Positions 32,917 through 41,067 of a stretch of DNA of 55,979 bases are shown one piece after another. Each line of letters opens with the position of its first letter. The stretch's first letter is position 1. The notes under the pieces were generated by a model. The model had not been told where the DNA came from, did not search any database, and worked only from the letters and a program-made list of their open reading frames with translations. The stretch comes from a virus: positions 1-55,979 of the IMG/VR virus record IMGVR_UViG_3300020385_000019. One strand, 5' to 3'. The position numbers and the translations under genes are program-made.

Positions 32917-35013
32917 CTACACCTGTATTGCGTCTAGTTGCTGTTGAATGTTTGCTTGTACGTTTGATTTCATTGCCGCTATTTCAGCATTGCTTCTGCG
33001 TACTTCACTTAAAATCTTTTCAGTTTCAGCTATCAACTTGTCGTCTTTAACTTCTTCTGTTTCAGTTTTCTTCTGTAATTCAAGTATTTTGACTTTTAGC
33101 TGTTCGCGCTCAAGTGCAAGCTTTTCCATATTGCCTTGGATTTCTTGCATTTGTAGTTGCTCCATAGCCTGCGCTTTTTCAGCTTGTGCTTGTGCTTGTG
33201 CAAGCTCTTCTTCGCTCATATCTTCTTGAGACTTAGGAATGTTTAACGCCTGGCGTAACGTTGCCAAAAACTCCTCTTTATTCGGCAGGTCCATTAGTTC
33301 AACGAACATAGGCATAGTTGCTGCTTGTGCTTCTGGCGGTATCTGTGCCATTACATTACTTAGGAGTGTTGCTTGCTGCTGTCGATACGTTGGCGTTGCT
33401 TTAACTGGCGCTAATGCTAAGTGACCCTTCCAGCGCGCTACATCGTTATCACGCTTGCCGCTTTCATTCGGTTGGTTAAGTACAATCTGCTTGCGCTTAG
33501 CTTTGTCATTGCGATTAGCGGTTACCTGTATATTGTTTTGCGGCTTCAACTCTTCAATAATGTACGCAAGTAGTAGGTCGCCTACGCGGTTACGTGAAAA
33601 GTGAAAGTTATCGTTTAACTCAGCAAGTGTTGTTGTACCTTGCTCAACCAAGTTAGATATAGCTACACCACTTGTTGCGTTGCTGTCCTGGCCTAGCATC
33701 GAGTTATAAACGCCGGCAGTGTCCTGGATAAGCTTCATATCATTTTGCATTAAGTTAAACTGCTGCGCCGCAATGCCTACATCGTTTTGAATGCTTAACG
33801 CATCTGACGCCTTTAACTTGCTTTTACGGTCCGGGTTGAGTGGTATGTAACCGTCCGGCTTTTCGATTTCTTCTTTTAATCTGTCATTACTTAACTGCGT
33901 CGCATCTTCATCGGCTATTACTCTTCGCGCTTGCAGCAAATAGTTAAGACGTATAACGCGCGCATTAATACCGTCTTGCGCTGGCACCATTCGACTAATA
34001 AGGCCGTAAGGTTCACCGCTTGCGTCTTTTTGGTAACCAATAAACGGCACTAGGTTATACATGCCATTAGGCGCTTCACTGGCTCTGTCAATAATACGGT
34101 GAGGACCAATAAACCACGCTTCACGAACATTAGGAAACGCAGCGTATTCAAGAGTAACCTTTCCGCTCTGTACTGCCGCTTGATGAATTTGATTGTTTTT
34201 ATCGTATTCAATTACGCGGCCATCGCTCATTTTAATAACATGCGCGCGTTTCCATACTTTGTAGTAAATAACTTGCAGTAATACGCGGTTGCGAGTTTGG
34301 TCTAGCCATTCGCTTTGCCCCCGGTTCCAGCTTTGGCTATCGTGCCATGCAGAGTGAAGAGCATGATCATCTACATGTTCTTTATCAATCGTATTGTAAA
34401 AATCTTCCCACAAGTTGACTGAGTTTTTTAAAATCTCTTTATGATCTGGAAAGGTTGCAAGCGCTTCATCTAAGTCCATCCATTTTTTACGTAGCATCCA
34501 GCGTGCATCGCTGCGATCTGCTTCTTGTGCGTTCCAATCCCACCACACCTCGCGGCGGTGAATAAACTTAACACGGTAAGGCGCAGCAAAAGGAATAGGG
34601 TTTTTAGTCACTTCAACCCAGCCAATGCCCGCTTTCAATTGACTAGCATACGCATCTGAACAAGCACGATCAGCATGTGATAAGCGCCACGCATCCTTAA
34701 ACTTTTCATTTAGCCCGCTTGCTAGTTCATCGCCGTTTTCATCATCGGCAACAATCATTAAATCAGACCGTGAACGCGCTTCTAAGCCAAGTACGCCGTC
34801 AATAGTAGGACCAATCATATTGTGTACTATTTCTGGCTGGCCGCGATCACGCAAAACCTTTCTGATTTCTTCACTTAATTGGTCGCCATCATAATAAGCG
34901 CACGCTTTGGTTGCAGGTGTGCGCCAGTCCGGCTGACTATCTATGTCGCCTAGTAGCGTTAACAGCTTATCTAGCGTAAAGCCGTCTTTATTTGATTTTA
35001 CGTGATCAGCCAT
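32917..35013 (-). CDS. Portal protein, P22-like
   Basis: 698 residues, the usual length of P22-type portals. Features: ACAYYDGDQLSEEIRKVLRDRGQPEIVHNMIGPTIDGVLGLEARSRSDL near the N-terminus; the wing region with GWVEVTKNP and VWWDWNAQEADRSDARWMLRKKW; a stem region NLMQNDMKLIQDTAGVYNSMLGQDSNATSGVAISNLVEQG; and a long Gln/Glu-rich C-terminal coiled coil (about 590-698). It forms the dodecameric ring through which DNA enters. It lies between large terminase (3 bp apart) and the RyR-domain gene. Confidence 0.92.
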   Translation of the reverse strand: MADHVKSNKDGFTLDKLLTLLGDIDSQPDWRTPATKACAYYDGDQLSEEIRKVLRDRGQPEIVHNMIGPTIDGVLGLEARSRSDLMIVADDENGDELASGLNEKFKDAWRLSHADRACSDAYASQLKAGIGWVEVTKNPIPFAAPYRVKFIHRREVWWDWNAQEADRSDARWMLRKKWMDLDEALATFPDHKEILKNSVNLWEDFYNTIDKEHVDDHALHSAWHDSQSWNRGQSEWLDQTRNRVLLQVIYYKVWKRAHVIKMSDGRVIEYDKNNQIHQAAVQSGKVTLEYAAFPNVREAWFIGPHRIIDRASEAPNGMYNLVPFIGYQKDASGEPYGLISRMVPAQDGINARVIRLNYLLQARRVIADEDATQLSNDRLKEEIEKPDGYIPLNPDRKSKLKASDALSIQNDVGIAAQQFNLMQNDMKLIQDTAGVYNSMLGQDSNATSGVAISNLVEQGTTTLAELNDNFHFSRNRVGDLLLAYIIEELKPQNNIQVTANRNDKAKRKQIVLNQPNESGKRDNDVARWKGHLALAPVKATPTYRQQQATLLSNVMAQIPPEAQAATMPMFVELMDLPNKEEFLATLRQALNIPKSQEDMSEEELAQAQAQAEKAQAMEQLQMQEIQGNMEKLALEREQLKVKILELQKKTETEEVKDDKLIAETEKILSEVRRSNAEIAAMKSNVQANIQQQLDAIQV

Positions 35014-35016
35014 CTG

Positions 35017-36750
35017 TTATCTTGCCATCCAATGATTAGTGTTGTGTGGGGCGGGTGTATTATCTTTAATTAGTCGCTTAGGCATTCTTACTCGCATCTC
35101 TTGTGCAATTGCATAGCTCATTACTTGATCATCAAAGCCGCCTGGTTGTGCGCCCATGCGGCCTTTTTTGTCGTAAACAAACGTATTGAGCTCGCTAACT
35201 GTACCGCGCCAAACAATGCCGTCTTTGTCGTGAGTAAGCAGTTCATCAAGGCCACTCGTTAAAATTGGCTTTGATTGTGCGCTTGTGTGCCAGCCTACCT
35301 TGCGCGTTTCTTCGTCCGTATCTTCACGATCAATGTGTTCTTCCGTGTAAATCCGGCTCGTTGGGTAAATCTCAACAAGCTCTTGAAGTGTTGCGTGACC
35401 GTGATTGTTTCGCTCAACGCCGATATAAGCCTTGTTATACATAAGTCCGATATGCTTATTTATGTGTGCAAAGCGCTTGGGGTCTATATGACCAAACCAA
35501 TGCGCCACTTGTCGCCCGTCCGACTTGGCAACAACGTCTAATGAGCTGCGATCGCCATGTTCAAGTCCTTCTGCAACATCGCTACCGATCGCATAATCTT
35601 CGTTTTCGTCGGGTAATTCCCAAATAAGTAGATAGCCTAACGTTGATTGGGCCAGTTTATCGCCACCTTTAGCGCTTAAATCAACTTTACCGTTCATTTT
35701 TTTACGCTTGCCGGTGTAAGGCTCAAGATCATAAACAATCAACGGCTTAACGCATCGCCCTTCAACGCGCATTAAATCATCACTATCAAACACTTTACGG
35801 CCTGACGTTAAAAAAGCCTCCATCGGTGTAGATGGGTATTCCTGCTTCATCTTGCCTTTTTGGTTGCGCTCTTTGCCTATGTACCAGCTAATTTGCTCGT
35901 CTGTGAGCTCAACACCGTTTGCTTCTTCAACGGCCTTGAAGTATTTGGCCTTTTCCTTTGATAGTTTTAAACCCCCTGGCGGTACTGCGGCTACGTACTT
36001 GGGATCTTCAAACCAAGGATAAAAATGAAATTTGAAGTCTTGAAAGCCTAGCTCAATGCCGGATGCTAATAGCTCCATTGCATCGACTGACATATCAAAG
36101 AAATTGCCGCTTGCGCCTTCCGCTGTTGACTCGATAAAAATATAAGAGCCTTCATGGACCGCATTTAACGAGCCCGATTGAACCTCGTCTGCTCGTAATG
36201 GGTAGTTAGCGCATATTTTGCCGTATTCAGATACATGCAAAACCTGCAGTGTTCCCGAGCGAAAAGAAACGGCAACGCGTACCCATGAGTCATTATTAAA
36301 CTTAATGCCAGTGCCGGTTTTACTTTTAACTGAGCGCTTGCCCGTTTTAAGCCAACTTGGTAGCCGCTCGTAGGGATAAAGTATCTTAGATGAAAATATG
36401 GCACTGGCTTCTTCTTTACCCTGAGCGATTACTCCACACTGCCTGTTATCGTTAAACATGGCATGGTCTAGGATAAAAACTTGTATTGCTGTGCTAAAGC
36501 CAAGCTGGCGCGCTTTTAAGATGATGTTTAAAAACCACATCGTTACAAAAAGTACGGTTTGCGCTATACGACAACGAAACAACACTTCGCGACCTTTCTC
36601 GTCCGCTATGATGTATAAGTTGTTTAAACGCCACCACCAACAATCAATGTAAGGCTCGCAGCGCTCTAATAGCTCAACTTCGTCTAGTTCAAAGCGTTCT
36701 TCTGGCGTTAACCACGTGCTTTTTGGGTATTTAGCGAGTTTAGGTTGCAT
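35017..36750 (-). CDS. Terminase large subunit
   Basis: 577 residues. The ATPase has a Walker A-like KARQLGFST (about 78-86) and FIESTAEGASGNFFD as the Walker B/coupling region. The nuclease part shows IGSDVAEGLEHGDRSSLDVV (first acidic residues), YIGVERNNHGHAT and, near the end, GGFDDQVMSYAIA with the last acidic pair. It cuts and pumps phage DNA through the portal. It overlaps the small subunit gene by 1 bp. Headful or cos packaging cannot be decided from this sequence alone. Confidence 0.93.
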   Translation of the reverse strand: MQPKLAKYPKSTWLTPEERFELDEVELLERCEPYIDCWWWRLNNLYIIADEKGREVLFRCRIAQTVLFVTMWFLNIILKARQLGFSTAIQVFILDHAMFNDNRQCGVIAQGKEEASAIFSSKILYPYERLPSWLKTGKRSVKSKTGTGIKFNNDSWVRVAVSFRSGTLQVLHVSEYGKICANYPLRADEVQSGSLNAVHEGSYIFIESTAEGASGNFFDMSVDAMELLASGIELGFQDFKFHFYPWFEDPKYVAAVPPGGLKLSKEKAKYFKAVEEANGVELTDEQISWYIGKERNQKGKMKQEYPSTPMEAFLTSGRKVFDSDDLMRVEGRCVKPLIVYDLEPYTGKRKKMNGKVDLSAKGGDKLAQSTLGYLLIWELPDENEDYAIGSDVAEGLEHGDRSSLDVVAKSDGRQVAHWFGHIDPKRFAHINKHIGLMYNKAYIGVERNNHGHATLQELVEIYPTSRIYTEEHIDREDTDEETRKVGWHTSAQSKPILTSGLDELLTHDKDGIVWRGTVSELNTFVYDKKGRMGAQPGGFDDQVMSYAIAQEMRVRMPKRLIKDNTPAPHNTNHWMAR

Positions 36751-37424
36751 TATTGACTGACCACCGTATCTAAACCGCCTGTGCGCTTATCAATGAAATC
36801 ATCAAGCTTACTAGTGCCGCCGGCCTCTTTACGCGCTTTGGCTGCTTCATGCTCTGCTATTTCTGCCTGATGCTTACCGCGCTTAGTCGCGCTAACCAGT
36901 GCTTTGGTCTGCTGCGTAATACGTGCGGTTTCAGCAACTAACTTGCCGCGTGTTAATGAGTCGGTCTTAATGTTTGATAGCGTTTTAGTTATCGACTCAG
37001 CACGTATGACATTTCTATCAAGTGACATTTCAGCTTTAAATAACGACTCATAAAGCATCACTTTCGATTCGTTTGTAGTATCCGCATCATCTAATAGCTT
37101 TTGGATGCCCTCAATCGAGTCCATAACCATGTGAATGCGAGCGCGACATAAATCAAGCTCATCTTCTAGCGTTGTTGCTTCAACTAACTGATTAACGCCT
37201 TGCTTAAAATACTTTGTATAACCACCGTGTTTAAAGTTCGGCGCTCTTTTTAGCTTTTGCCCTTCGTCTTTAGCTACTTTGCGCGGCGCTTTTCTTGATG
37301 TTTTTATGTGTTTTCGCGCAGTGCTGTAGCTTAAACCGTGGCTGTCGCAAAATTCCCGCAGCGAAATCTTAGTTTCAGCGTGCTGCTTTTGGAAAAGCTC
37401 GTTTAAGTCTTTCCATTTTGACAC
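36750..37424 (-). CDS. Terminase small subunit
   Basis: 224 residues. An N-terminal helix-turn-helix (ISLREFCDSHGLSYSTARKHIKTS) fits recognition of the packaging site, followed by a basic stretch and helical segments (about 80-190) for oligomer formation, and a C-terminal tail for contact with the large subunit. It overlaps the large subunit gene by 1 bp and the holin gene by 22 bp. Confidence 0.82.
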   Translation of the reverse strand: MSKWKDLNELFQKQHAETKISLREFCDSHGLSYSTARKHIKTSRKAPRKVAKDEGQKLKRAPNFKHGGYTKYFKQGVNQLVEATTLEDELDLCRARIHMVMDSIEGIQKLLDDADTTNESKVMLYESLFKAEMSLDRNVIRAESITKTLSNIKTDSLTRGKLVAETARITQQTKALVSATKRGKHQAEIAEHEAAKARKEAGGTSKLDDFIDKRTGGLDTVVSQ

Positions 37425-37696
37425 CTGCGGCCATCCTCACCAACCCGCTTATCGAATGGGCTGCTCTCTTTGTCGCTCAATAACTCTGCCATTCGTGCAC
37501 GATGAAATTCAGCATCTTCGGCGCGCTTTTGTAGCTCTAGCTCATGCCGCTTGTGTTGACTGCGCCAATTAATGAAAAACGTAGCCGCAGTAAATGCGAT
37601 GCCAAGAATAAGAGCGATCGAGTTTAACGATAATAAACCAGCCCCAGCGGTGCCAATGCTTGCTGTATAACTAGCAACTGTTGTTGATTTATCCAT
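37403..37696 (-). CDS. Holin
   Basis: 97 residues from the ATG at 37696 (MDKSTTVASYTASIGTAGAGLL); an upstream in-frame ATG at 37738 lies inside the Rz1 gene. There are one or two hydrophobic segments (about 8-24 and 27-45, ALILGIAFTAATFFINW) and a long charged tail (RSQHKRHELELQKRAEDAEF). This layout matches small phage holins of the HP1/Rz-neighbour type with an N-out, C-in arrangement. It lies with spanins and an endolysin, which supports the lysis role. Confidence 0.75.
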   Translation of the reverse strand: MDKSTTVASYTASIGTAGAGLLSLNSIALILGIAFTAATFFINWRSQHKRHELELQKRAEDAEFHRARMAELLSDKESSPFDKRVGEDGRRCQNGKT

Positions 37697-37970
37697 TGTT
37701 CTCACTGGCCCACTGTTTGATTCGGTTAATGTTTTCATTGCATTGGTCTACTAATGCCTCTAAAAGTTGTGCATAGCTAAGCAAGTCCGCATTGTCTGCT
37801 ATGACTGTTTGATTGACTTCGCAAGGGGATAAATATTCGCTTGGTGGCGTAACATACTTGTACTGAGTTTGAACAATAATCTCAGTTACAGTTTGCGGTT
37901 CTTGTGTACTTGAGCAAGCTGATAGCATCACAAGGAATACTGTTATTAGCCCATTTTTTAACAGTTTCAT
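37689..37970 (-). CDS. Outer-membrane spanin lipoprotein (Rz1-like)
   Basis: 93 residues with a lipoprotein signal: MKLLKNGLITVFLVMLSACSS, where Cys19 follows the lipobox LSA. The mature part is short and polar, with VTPPSEYLSPCEVNQ, typical of Rz1-type o-spanins. The gene starts inside the 3' end of the Rz-like gene (89-bp overlap in another frame), the classic spanin arrangement. It bridges the periplasm with the i-spanin to fuse the membranes at lysis. Confidence 0.85.
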   Translation of the reverse strand: MKLLKNGLITVFLVMLSACSSTQEPQTVTEIIVQTQYKYVTPPSEYLSPCEVNQTVIADNADLLSYAQLLEALVDQCNENINRIKQWASENNG

Positions 37971-38316
37971 TGTGCGACTCCCTCAAGCTGTCGATTTCAA
38001 ATTGTGTTACTGCGAGTTCAGACGTAATTATTTCTATTCTGCGCTCGTATTCGCTGTTGATGCGTGAGATTGAATCACGTTCACGAATTAGTTTTTGGTT
38101 CTGCTGCTCTGATAGCTTGACGCTTTGAGATAGGTACTCCGCTTGAATTGATAGCGTTTCGAGTTGAGCGTCTTTTGTTTTGATTGTTGTGTGCGCTGCG
38201 TTTAAATCACTTTCTGACTGCGCAAGCTGGTACGTTGCGTAAGCTAGTGCGAGCAATAACGCGAGTATCAATGCTCTTTCAATGCTGCTGAATAGTGTCG
38301 TTATCATTTTTAGCAC
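37882..38316 (-). CDS. Inner-membrane spanin (Rz-like)
   Basis: About 144 residues. I chose the GTG at 38316 because GAGGG lies 8 bases before it; an ATG at 38307 is the alternative. One N-terminal membrane helix (ERALILALLLALAYATYQLA) is followed by a long periplasmic coiled coil (about 30-125) and a C-terminal ANNSIPCDAISLLKYTRT that resembles the terminal motif of Rz proteins. It overlaps the endolysin gene by about 38 bp and contains the start of the Rz1-like gene. Confidence 0.85.
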   Translation of the reverse strand: MLKMITTLFSSIERALILALLLALAYATYQLAQSESDLNAAHTTIKTKDAQLETLSIQAEYLSQSVKLSEQQNQKLIRERDSISRINSEYERRIEIITSELAVTQFEIDSLRESHNETVKKWANNSIPCDAISLLKYTRTANCN

Positions 38317-38782
38317 TGTTAACACCCTCTAAACACATTTTACGCTCTTGCTCTCTACGGTTAATTAAGCCTGGTAACTTTTGTCCTTTTGCATAAACCC
38401 AGCGAGACAATTCATCGCAAGCGCGCAGGCGTTGCCCTTCATTTAAGTAACGTAGTAATGAGCTGCGGCGAAAGTTACCCGCGCCCACGTTATAAATAAA
38501 AGAAAGGTAAGCCATGTGCTCACCCCTAGAAAGTGGGACGGCAACAACGCTCATTAGTTGTTTGTTATGCTCTGCTAGGTCTTGCGCTAACAAGTTTAAG
38601 CATTCATCTTCTGAGTATCGCTTACCTACCTGTGCTGTTTTGGTGTGGCCGTAGCACGTTGTTTCAATACCAACGGGATCAACATAACCAACCAGCTCTT
38701 TGCCCTCAAAATTAGCAACCGTTACGCCAGCGGCAGCAAGCACACCAGACAAACCAAGTGCGATTAACTTTCCTGCTTTCAT
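38279..38782 (-). CDS. SAR-type endolysin, GH24 lysozyme
   Basis: 167 residues from the ATG at 38782 (AAGG about 7 bases upstream); a longer frame would begin within a terminator. The N-terminus (LIALGLSGVLAAAGVTVA, residues 6-23) is a weakly hydrophobic Ala/Gly-rich signal-anchor-release helix. The GH24 catalytic triad follows: Glu26 (FEG), Asp35 (YVDPVG) and Thr41 (ETTCYGHT). Further family marks are LSFIYNVGAGNFRRSSLL and GLINRREQERKMC. It cuts peptidoglycan after release from the membrane by holin action. It is the first gene of the late operon. Confidence 0.9.
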   Translation of the reverse strand: MKAGKLIALGLSGVLAAAGVTVANFEGKELVGYVDPVGIETTCYGHTKTAQVGKRYSEDECLNLLAQDLAEHNKQLMSVVAVPLSRGEHMAYLSFIYNVGAGNFRRSSLLRYLNEGQRLRACDELSRWVYAKGQKLPGLINRREQERKMCLEGVNSAKNDNDTIQQH

Positions 38783-38805
38783 AGTGGGCCTTTTGTTTCG
38801 CGCAT

Positions 38806-38831
38806 AAAAAAGCCCGGCTGTTAAACCGGGC
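38806..38831 (-). terminator. Terminator just before the endolysin gene
   Basis: GCCCGG (38812-38817) pairs with CCGGGC (38826-38831); a run of six T follows on the minus strand (38811-38806). It is the second of two tandem terminators that a leftward transcript meets before the late genes, like tR' in lambda. Confidence 0.85.
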
Positions 38832-38850
38832 AAAGCAAGTAGCATAGAGC

Positions 38851-38886
38851 AAAAAAAATCCGCTCAGTCATAAACTAAGCGGATTT
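38851..38886 (-). terminator. First of the tandem terminators before the late operon
   Basis: A 9-bp stem (38856-38864 with 38878-38886, AAATCCGCT / AGCGGATTT) with a run of T on the minus strand down to 38851. Together with 38806-38831 it should stop leftward transcription unless an antiterminator acts. Confidence 0.85.
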
Positions 38887-38962
38887 CTTCAACATGTGAA
38901 AAGATATATCAATCTTGGGGGGTTTGCAAGGCGATGTTTGATTTTTACTCTCAGCGCTTCAA

Positions 38963-38992
38963 ATTCTATAGCGCAAAAAGGAACATTGACTC
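38963..38992 (-). promoter_or_regulatory. Candidate late promoter (PR'-like)
   Basis: On the minus strand GAGTCA (38992-38987), a 16-bp spacer and TATAGAAT (38970-38963). The -10 is good, the -35 weak. A transcript from here would meet the two tandem terminators after about 70-150 nt, as in the lambda Q-dependent late promoter. Supported only by position and a partial consensus. Confidence 0.35.
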
Positions 38993-39028
38993 GATAAACA
39001 GGACAAATCGTTATATTTCCCCTTCAAT

Positions 39029-39204
39029 TGTTCCGCTTAAAGCGAACATCAATTAAATATCAACAACTTACATTTTCAATTGTTCCGCCATTTGTTCCGC
39101 GTTGTTCCGCTAAAACTTTGCTTTAGACAATAAAAAACGCCCTTAATTTAATTAAGAGCGCTATTTTGTTCCGGTGTTGTTCCGTTTTGTTCTTTAATGT
39201 TCCG
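39029..39204. repeat. TGTTCCG repeat array in the intergenic region
   Basis: TGTTCCG occurs seven times on the plus strand (starting 39029, 39081, 39093, 39103, 39167, 39178, 39198), usually as TTGTTCCGC, with a near copy at 39187. Inverted half-copies occur at 38980 (GGAACA) and 39042 (GCGAACA, making GTTC-c-GCTT/AAGCGAAC with the first copy). Apart from terminators and a candidate promoter, this is the only content of 38891-39351. Spacings of 10-12 bp between several copies suggest protein binding on one face of the helix. Confidence 0.7.
39132..39160 (-). terminator. Terminator of the leftward early operon
   Basis: A 10-bp stem with G-T pairs (39160-39151 with 39147-39138), loop of 3, and six T (39137-39132) on the minus strand. 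It lies about 190 bp after the last early gene. Confidence 0.75.
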
Positions 39205-39351
39205 TTAGTTACTTGTCTATGAGTATTGGATACTTAATCATTATCGCTGTTAGTATCCTGTTGGGCTTTATTAGCATGCTATCGGCCTCTCATAATATTG
39301 CCGTTTATTGTTATCTTATTCATGCTTATCTCGCTCTTGCTTTAAATATAC

Positions 39352-39582
39352 TTATCTGTGTGCGTTGTTTATATCCATGCTTTCTACAATCCACGTATCA
39401 ATGCCGAATATACTGCGCTTAACAAACGTTACAGTGCTTTGCTCTAAGCAAGTGGTTTTGCCCTTGTAGCTTGCTGCTGGCTCAAGCACGTTATGAAGCA
39501 TTATTTGAATGCTGTTATATCTAAACGTTTCGGGGTCTGGCAGTCGTGTGGTTGCGTTTGCAAGTTCGGCGGCTGTTATCAT
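39352..39582 (-). CDS. Hypothetical protein after the Q-like gene
   Basis: 76 residues (MITAAELANATTRLPDPETFRYNSIQIMLHNVLEPAASYKG...). Its ATG overlaps the stop of the Q-like gene by 4 bp (ATGA), so it belongs to the same unit. No family recognised. It is the last gene of the leftward early operon. Confidence 0.6.
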   Translation of the reverse strand: MITAAELANATTRLPDPETFRYNSIQIMLHNVLEPAASYKGKTTCLEQSTVTFVKRSIFGIDTWIVESMDINNAHR

Positions 39583-40139
39583 GCTACGTCACCCATTTTT
39601 ACGTGTATATTTTTAAATATATCGCGCTCCCACTCAGCTATAAGCCTAAGCAACTCCTTTGTTACTTCATCGTGTGCGCTGGTATAGCTTTTATGTCCGA
39701 TACCGATAATTTTACATCGACTGCGGTTTGATATTGGCTTGCGTCCTCGTCCGTGGCACTTAACGCATATATCAGCTTCTAAGTTAGTAGCCTTTTGCCC
39801 CGGTGCTAAGCCGCTCCCATCACATTCACCACATACCGGCTGAACGTGCTCATACACTGCTGACATTACCAGGCCGTTTAATGTGTCTGGCTTTATCTTG
39901 TACTGCCGTATCTTGATAAAAAGCGTTGCATGCATAGTTAGCGAGCGTACAACACGATTAAGTCTTGTTTCCTCACCCGCATAGCGAAAGTAAGCCCAAT
40001 TGGTTTGGCACTGCGGTAAACCTGCTAAAGCATGTGCCGCCGTCCGCCAATCAATAACGTCTTGCCCACCACCACCAAACGTACCAGTGAGATTTAGCGT
40101 TTTAGTTGTAAGCTTTGCAAGTAGCTTTATTGGTTGCAT
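39579..40139 (-). CDS. Q-like late antiterminator with zinc-finger motif
   Basis: 186 residues. An N-terminal helical region (WRTAAHALAGLPQCQTNWAYFRYAGE) is followed by a DnaJ-like double zinc knuckle, CGECDGSG and CVKCHGRG (about 110-140), then ISNRSRCKIIGIGHKSYTSAHDEV and a helical end. Q-type antitermination proteins of lambdoid phages share such CxxC pairs. Its place, last but one in the early operon and directly before terminators and lysis genes, is exactly where Q lies. It should allow RNA polymerase to pass the tandem terminators at 38806-38886. Confidence 0.65.
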   Translation of the reverse strand: MQPIKLLAKLTTKTLNLTGTFGGGGQDVIDWRTAAHALAGLPQCQTNWAYFRYAGEETRLNRVVRSLTMHATLFIKIRQYKIKPDTLNGLVMSAVYEHVQPVCGECDGSGLAPGQKATNLEADICVKCHGRGRKPISNRSRCKIIGIGHKSYTSAHDEVTKELLRLIAEWERDIFKNIHVKMGDVA

Positions 40140-40140
40140 A

Positions 40141-40335
40141 TTATCTCACTCCCATACGTTTAAATATAGCGGTAACTTCTCTATGTGCTGCTAGCTCTTC
40201 ATCTGTCGCAACTGGGGGCGTTGCTGTTAAACACGGCCAAGACAAATCAAACGTTTTAATCAAACCCTGCTTTATCATCCAGCCATAAATATGCTGCTCT
40301 TGCGTCATTTTTAGTTTTAACGGCTCATCATCCAT
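40141..40335 (-). CDS. Hypothetical protein (nin-like region)
   Basis: 64 residues from the ATG at 40335 (MDDEPLKLKMTQEQHIYGWMIKQGLIKTF...), with GGTGG about 7 bases upstream. It overlaps the resolvase gene by 8 bp. It looks like a small helical protein, no family recognised. Confidence 0.6.
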   Translation of the reverse strand: MDDEPLKLKMTQEQHIYGWMIKQGLIKTFDLSWPCLTATPPVATDEELAAHREVTAIFKRMGVR

Positions 40336-40768
40336 AAAGCGCCACCAAAGCGGCATCGCGCTTATCTTCGTTGCTTCTACCCTTCCAGCCTGTGATCTGG
40401 TTAAAGTATTTGTCGCTGCTTTTTGCCATGCGCTTAACTGAGCCCTTTAGCGGTGTAACTAACTTCACTTTATAGCCCTGACTCTCTAGCACTTGCTGTA
40501 TTAGCGAGCCTGTCGCTTTACACTTGCCTACGTCCTGGCAAATTTTTTCACGTACAGCGCGTTTGTTTTTAACCTTGGCGCCAAAAAGTGGCTTTATCGC
40601 GCTTGGGTTTTCAAGCTTTATCAATACTTCTTCTTTTGGACCCGCCGCCGCTATGTACTCGAACATATCGACAAAGCTTAGCGACTCAAGATGAATGATT
40701 GTTTTGCCATGGATAACAGCAACACCGCTTTTAACAAAATCTGGATCAATACCAATCGTTATGTTCAT
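40328..40768 (-). CDS. RuvC-like Holliday junction resolvase
   Basis: 146 residues with RNase H-like fold marks: GIDPDFVKSGVAVI at the N-terminus (first catalytic Asp at position 8), LIKLENPS (catalytic Glu), then GSLIQQVLESQGYKV, and the C-terminal NEDKRDAALVAL with the last acidic residues. It resolves branched recombination or replication intermediates before packaging. It lies in the nin-like region, where lambdoid phages carry Rap or RusA. Confidence 0.85.
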   Translation of the reverse strand: MNITIGIDPDFVKSGVAVIHGKTIIHLESLSFVDMFEYIAAAGPKEEVLIKLENPSAIKPLFGAKVKNKRAVREKICQDVGKCKATGSLIQQVLESQGYKVKLVTPLKGSVKRMAKSSDKYFNQITGWKGRSNEDKRDAALVALYG

Positions 40769-41067
40769 TTAGCCACCTGTATCAATTCTTGCTCGAGTAA
40801 AAGCTTTTGCGTTCTAACCATGCCCTCATAGGCATAAACCATTACTTCGTTAGCGCTTCCTTGACGTACTCGTCTATCAATTACATCGTGACAAGCAGAG
40901 CATGCGTAAGTGGCATGTATATCGTCACACTTCTGGCCCATACCAGCACCACCGCCAACGTGAGCAAGTATTACGGTTTCAGAGTTATGGTTGCATACAC
41001 CAGGTATGCGCACTTGGCACTGCTGGCCGCGTGCGCTATTTCTTATTTTTTTACTAATGAGCGACAT
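40765..41067 (-). CDS. YbcO-like (DUF1364) HNH-type nuclease
   Basis: 100 residues from the ATG at 41067, which has GGAGAG 7 bases before it. RNSARGQQCQVRIPGVCNHNSETVILAHVGGGAGMGQKCDDIHATYACSACHDVIDRR is close to the YbcO pattern, with Cys and His residues that hold zinc and an HNH-like centre. The product probably is a nuclease acting on recombination or replication intermediates. It overlaps NinB (14 bp) and the resolvase gene (4 bp). Confidence 0.85.
   Translation of the reverse strand: MSLISKKIRNSARGQQCQVRIPGVCNHNSETVILAHVGGGAGMGQKCDDIHATYACSACHDVIDRRVRQGSANEVMVYAYEGMVRTQKLLLEQELIQVAK

Noticed and set aside
39213-39422. Rightward frame for a hydrophobic 67-69-residue peptide
   Set aside because: No ribosome binding site, overlaps the end of a leftward gene and begins in the repeat array; composition is that of AT-rich non-coding DNA.
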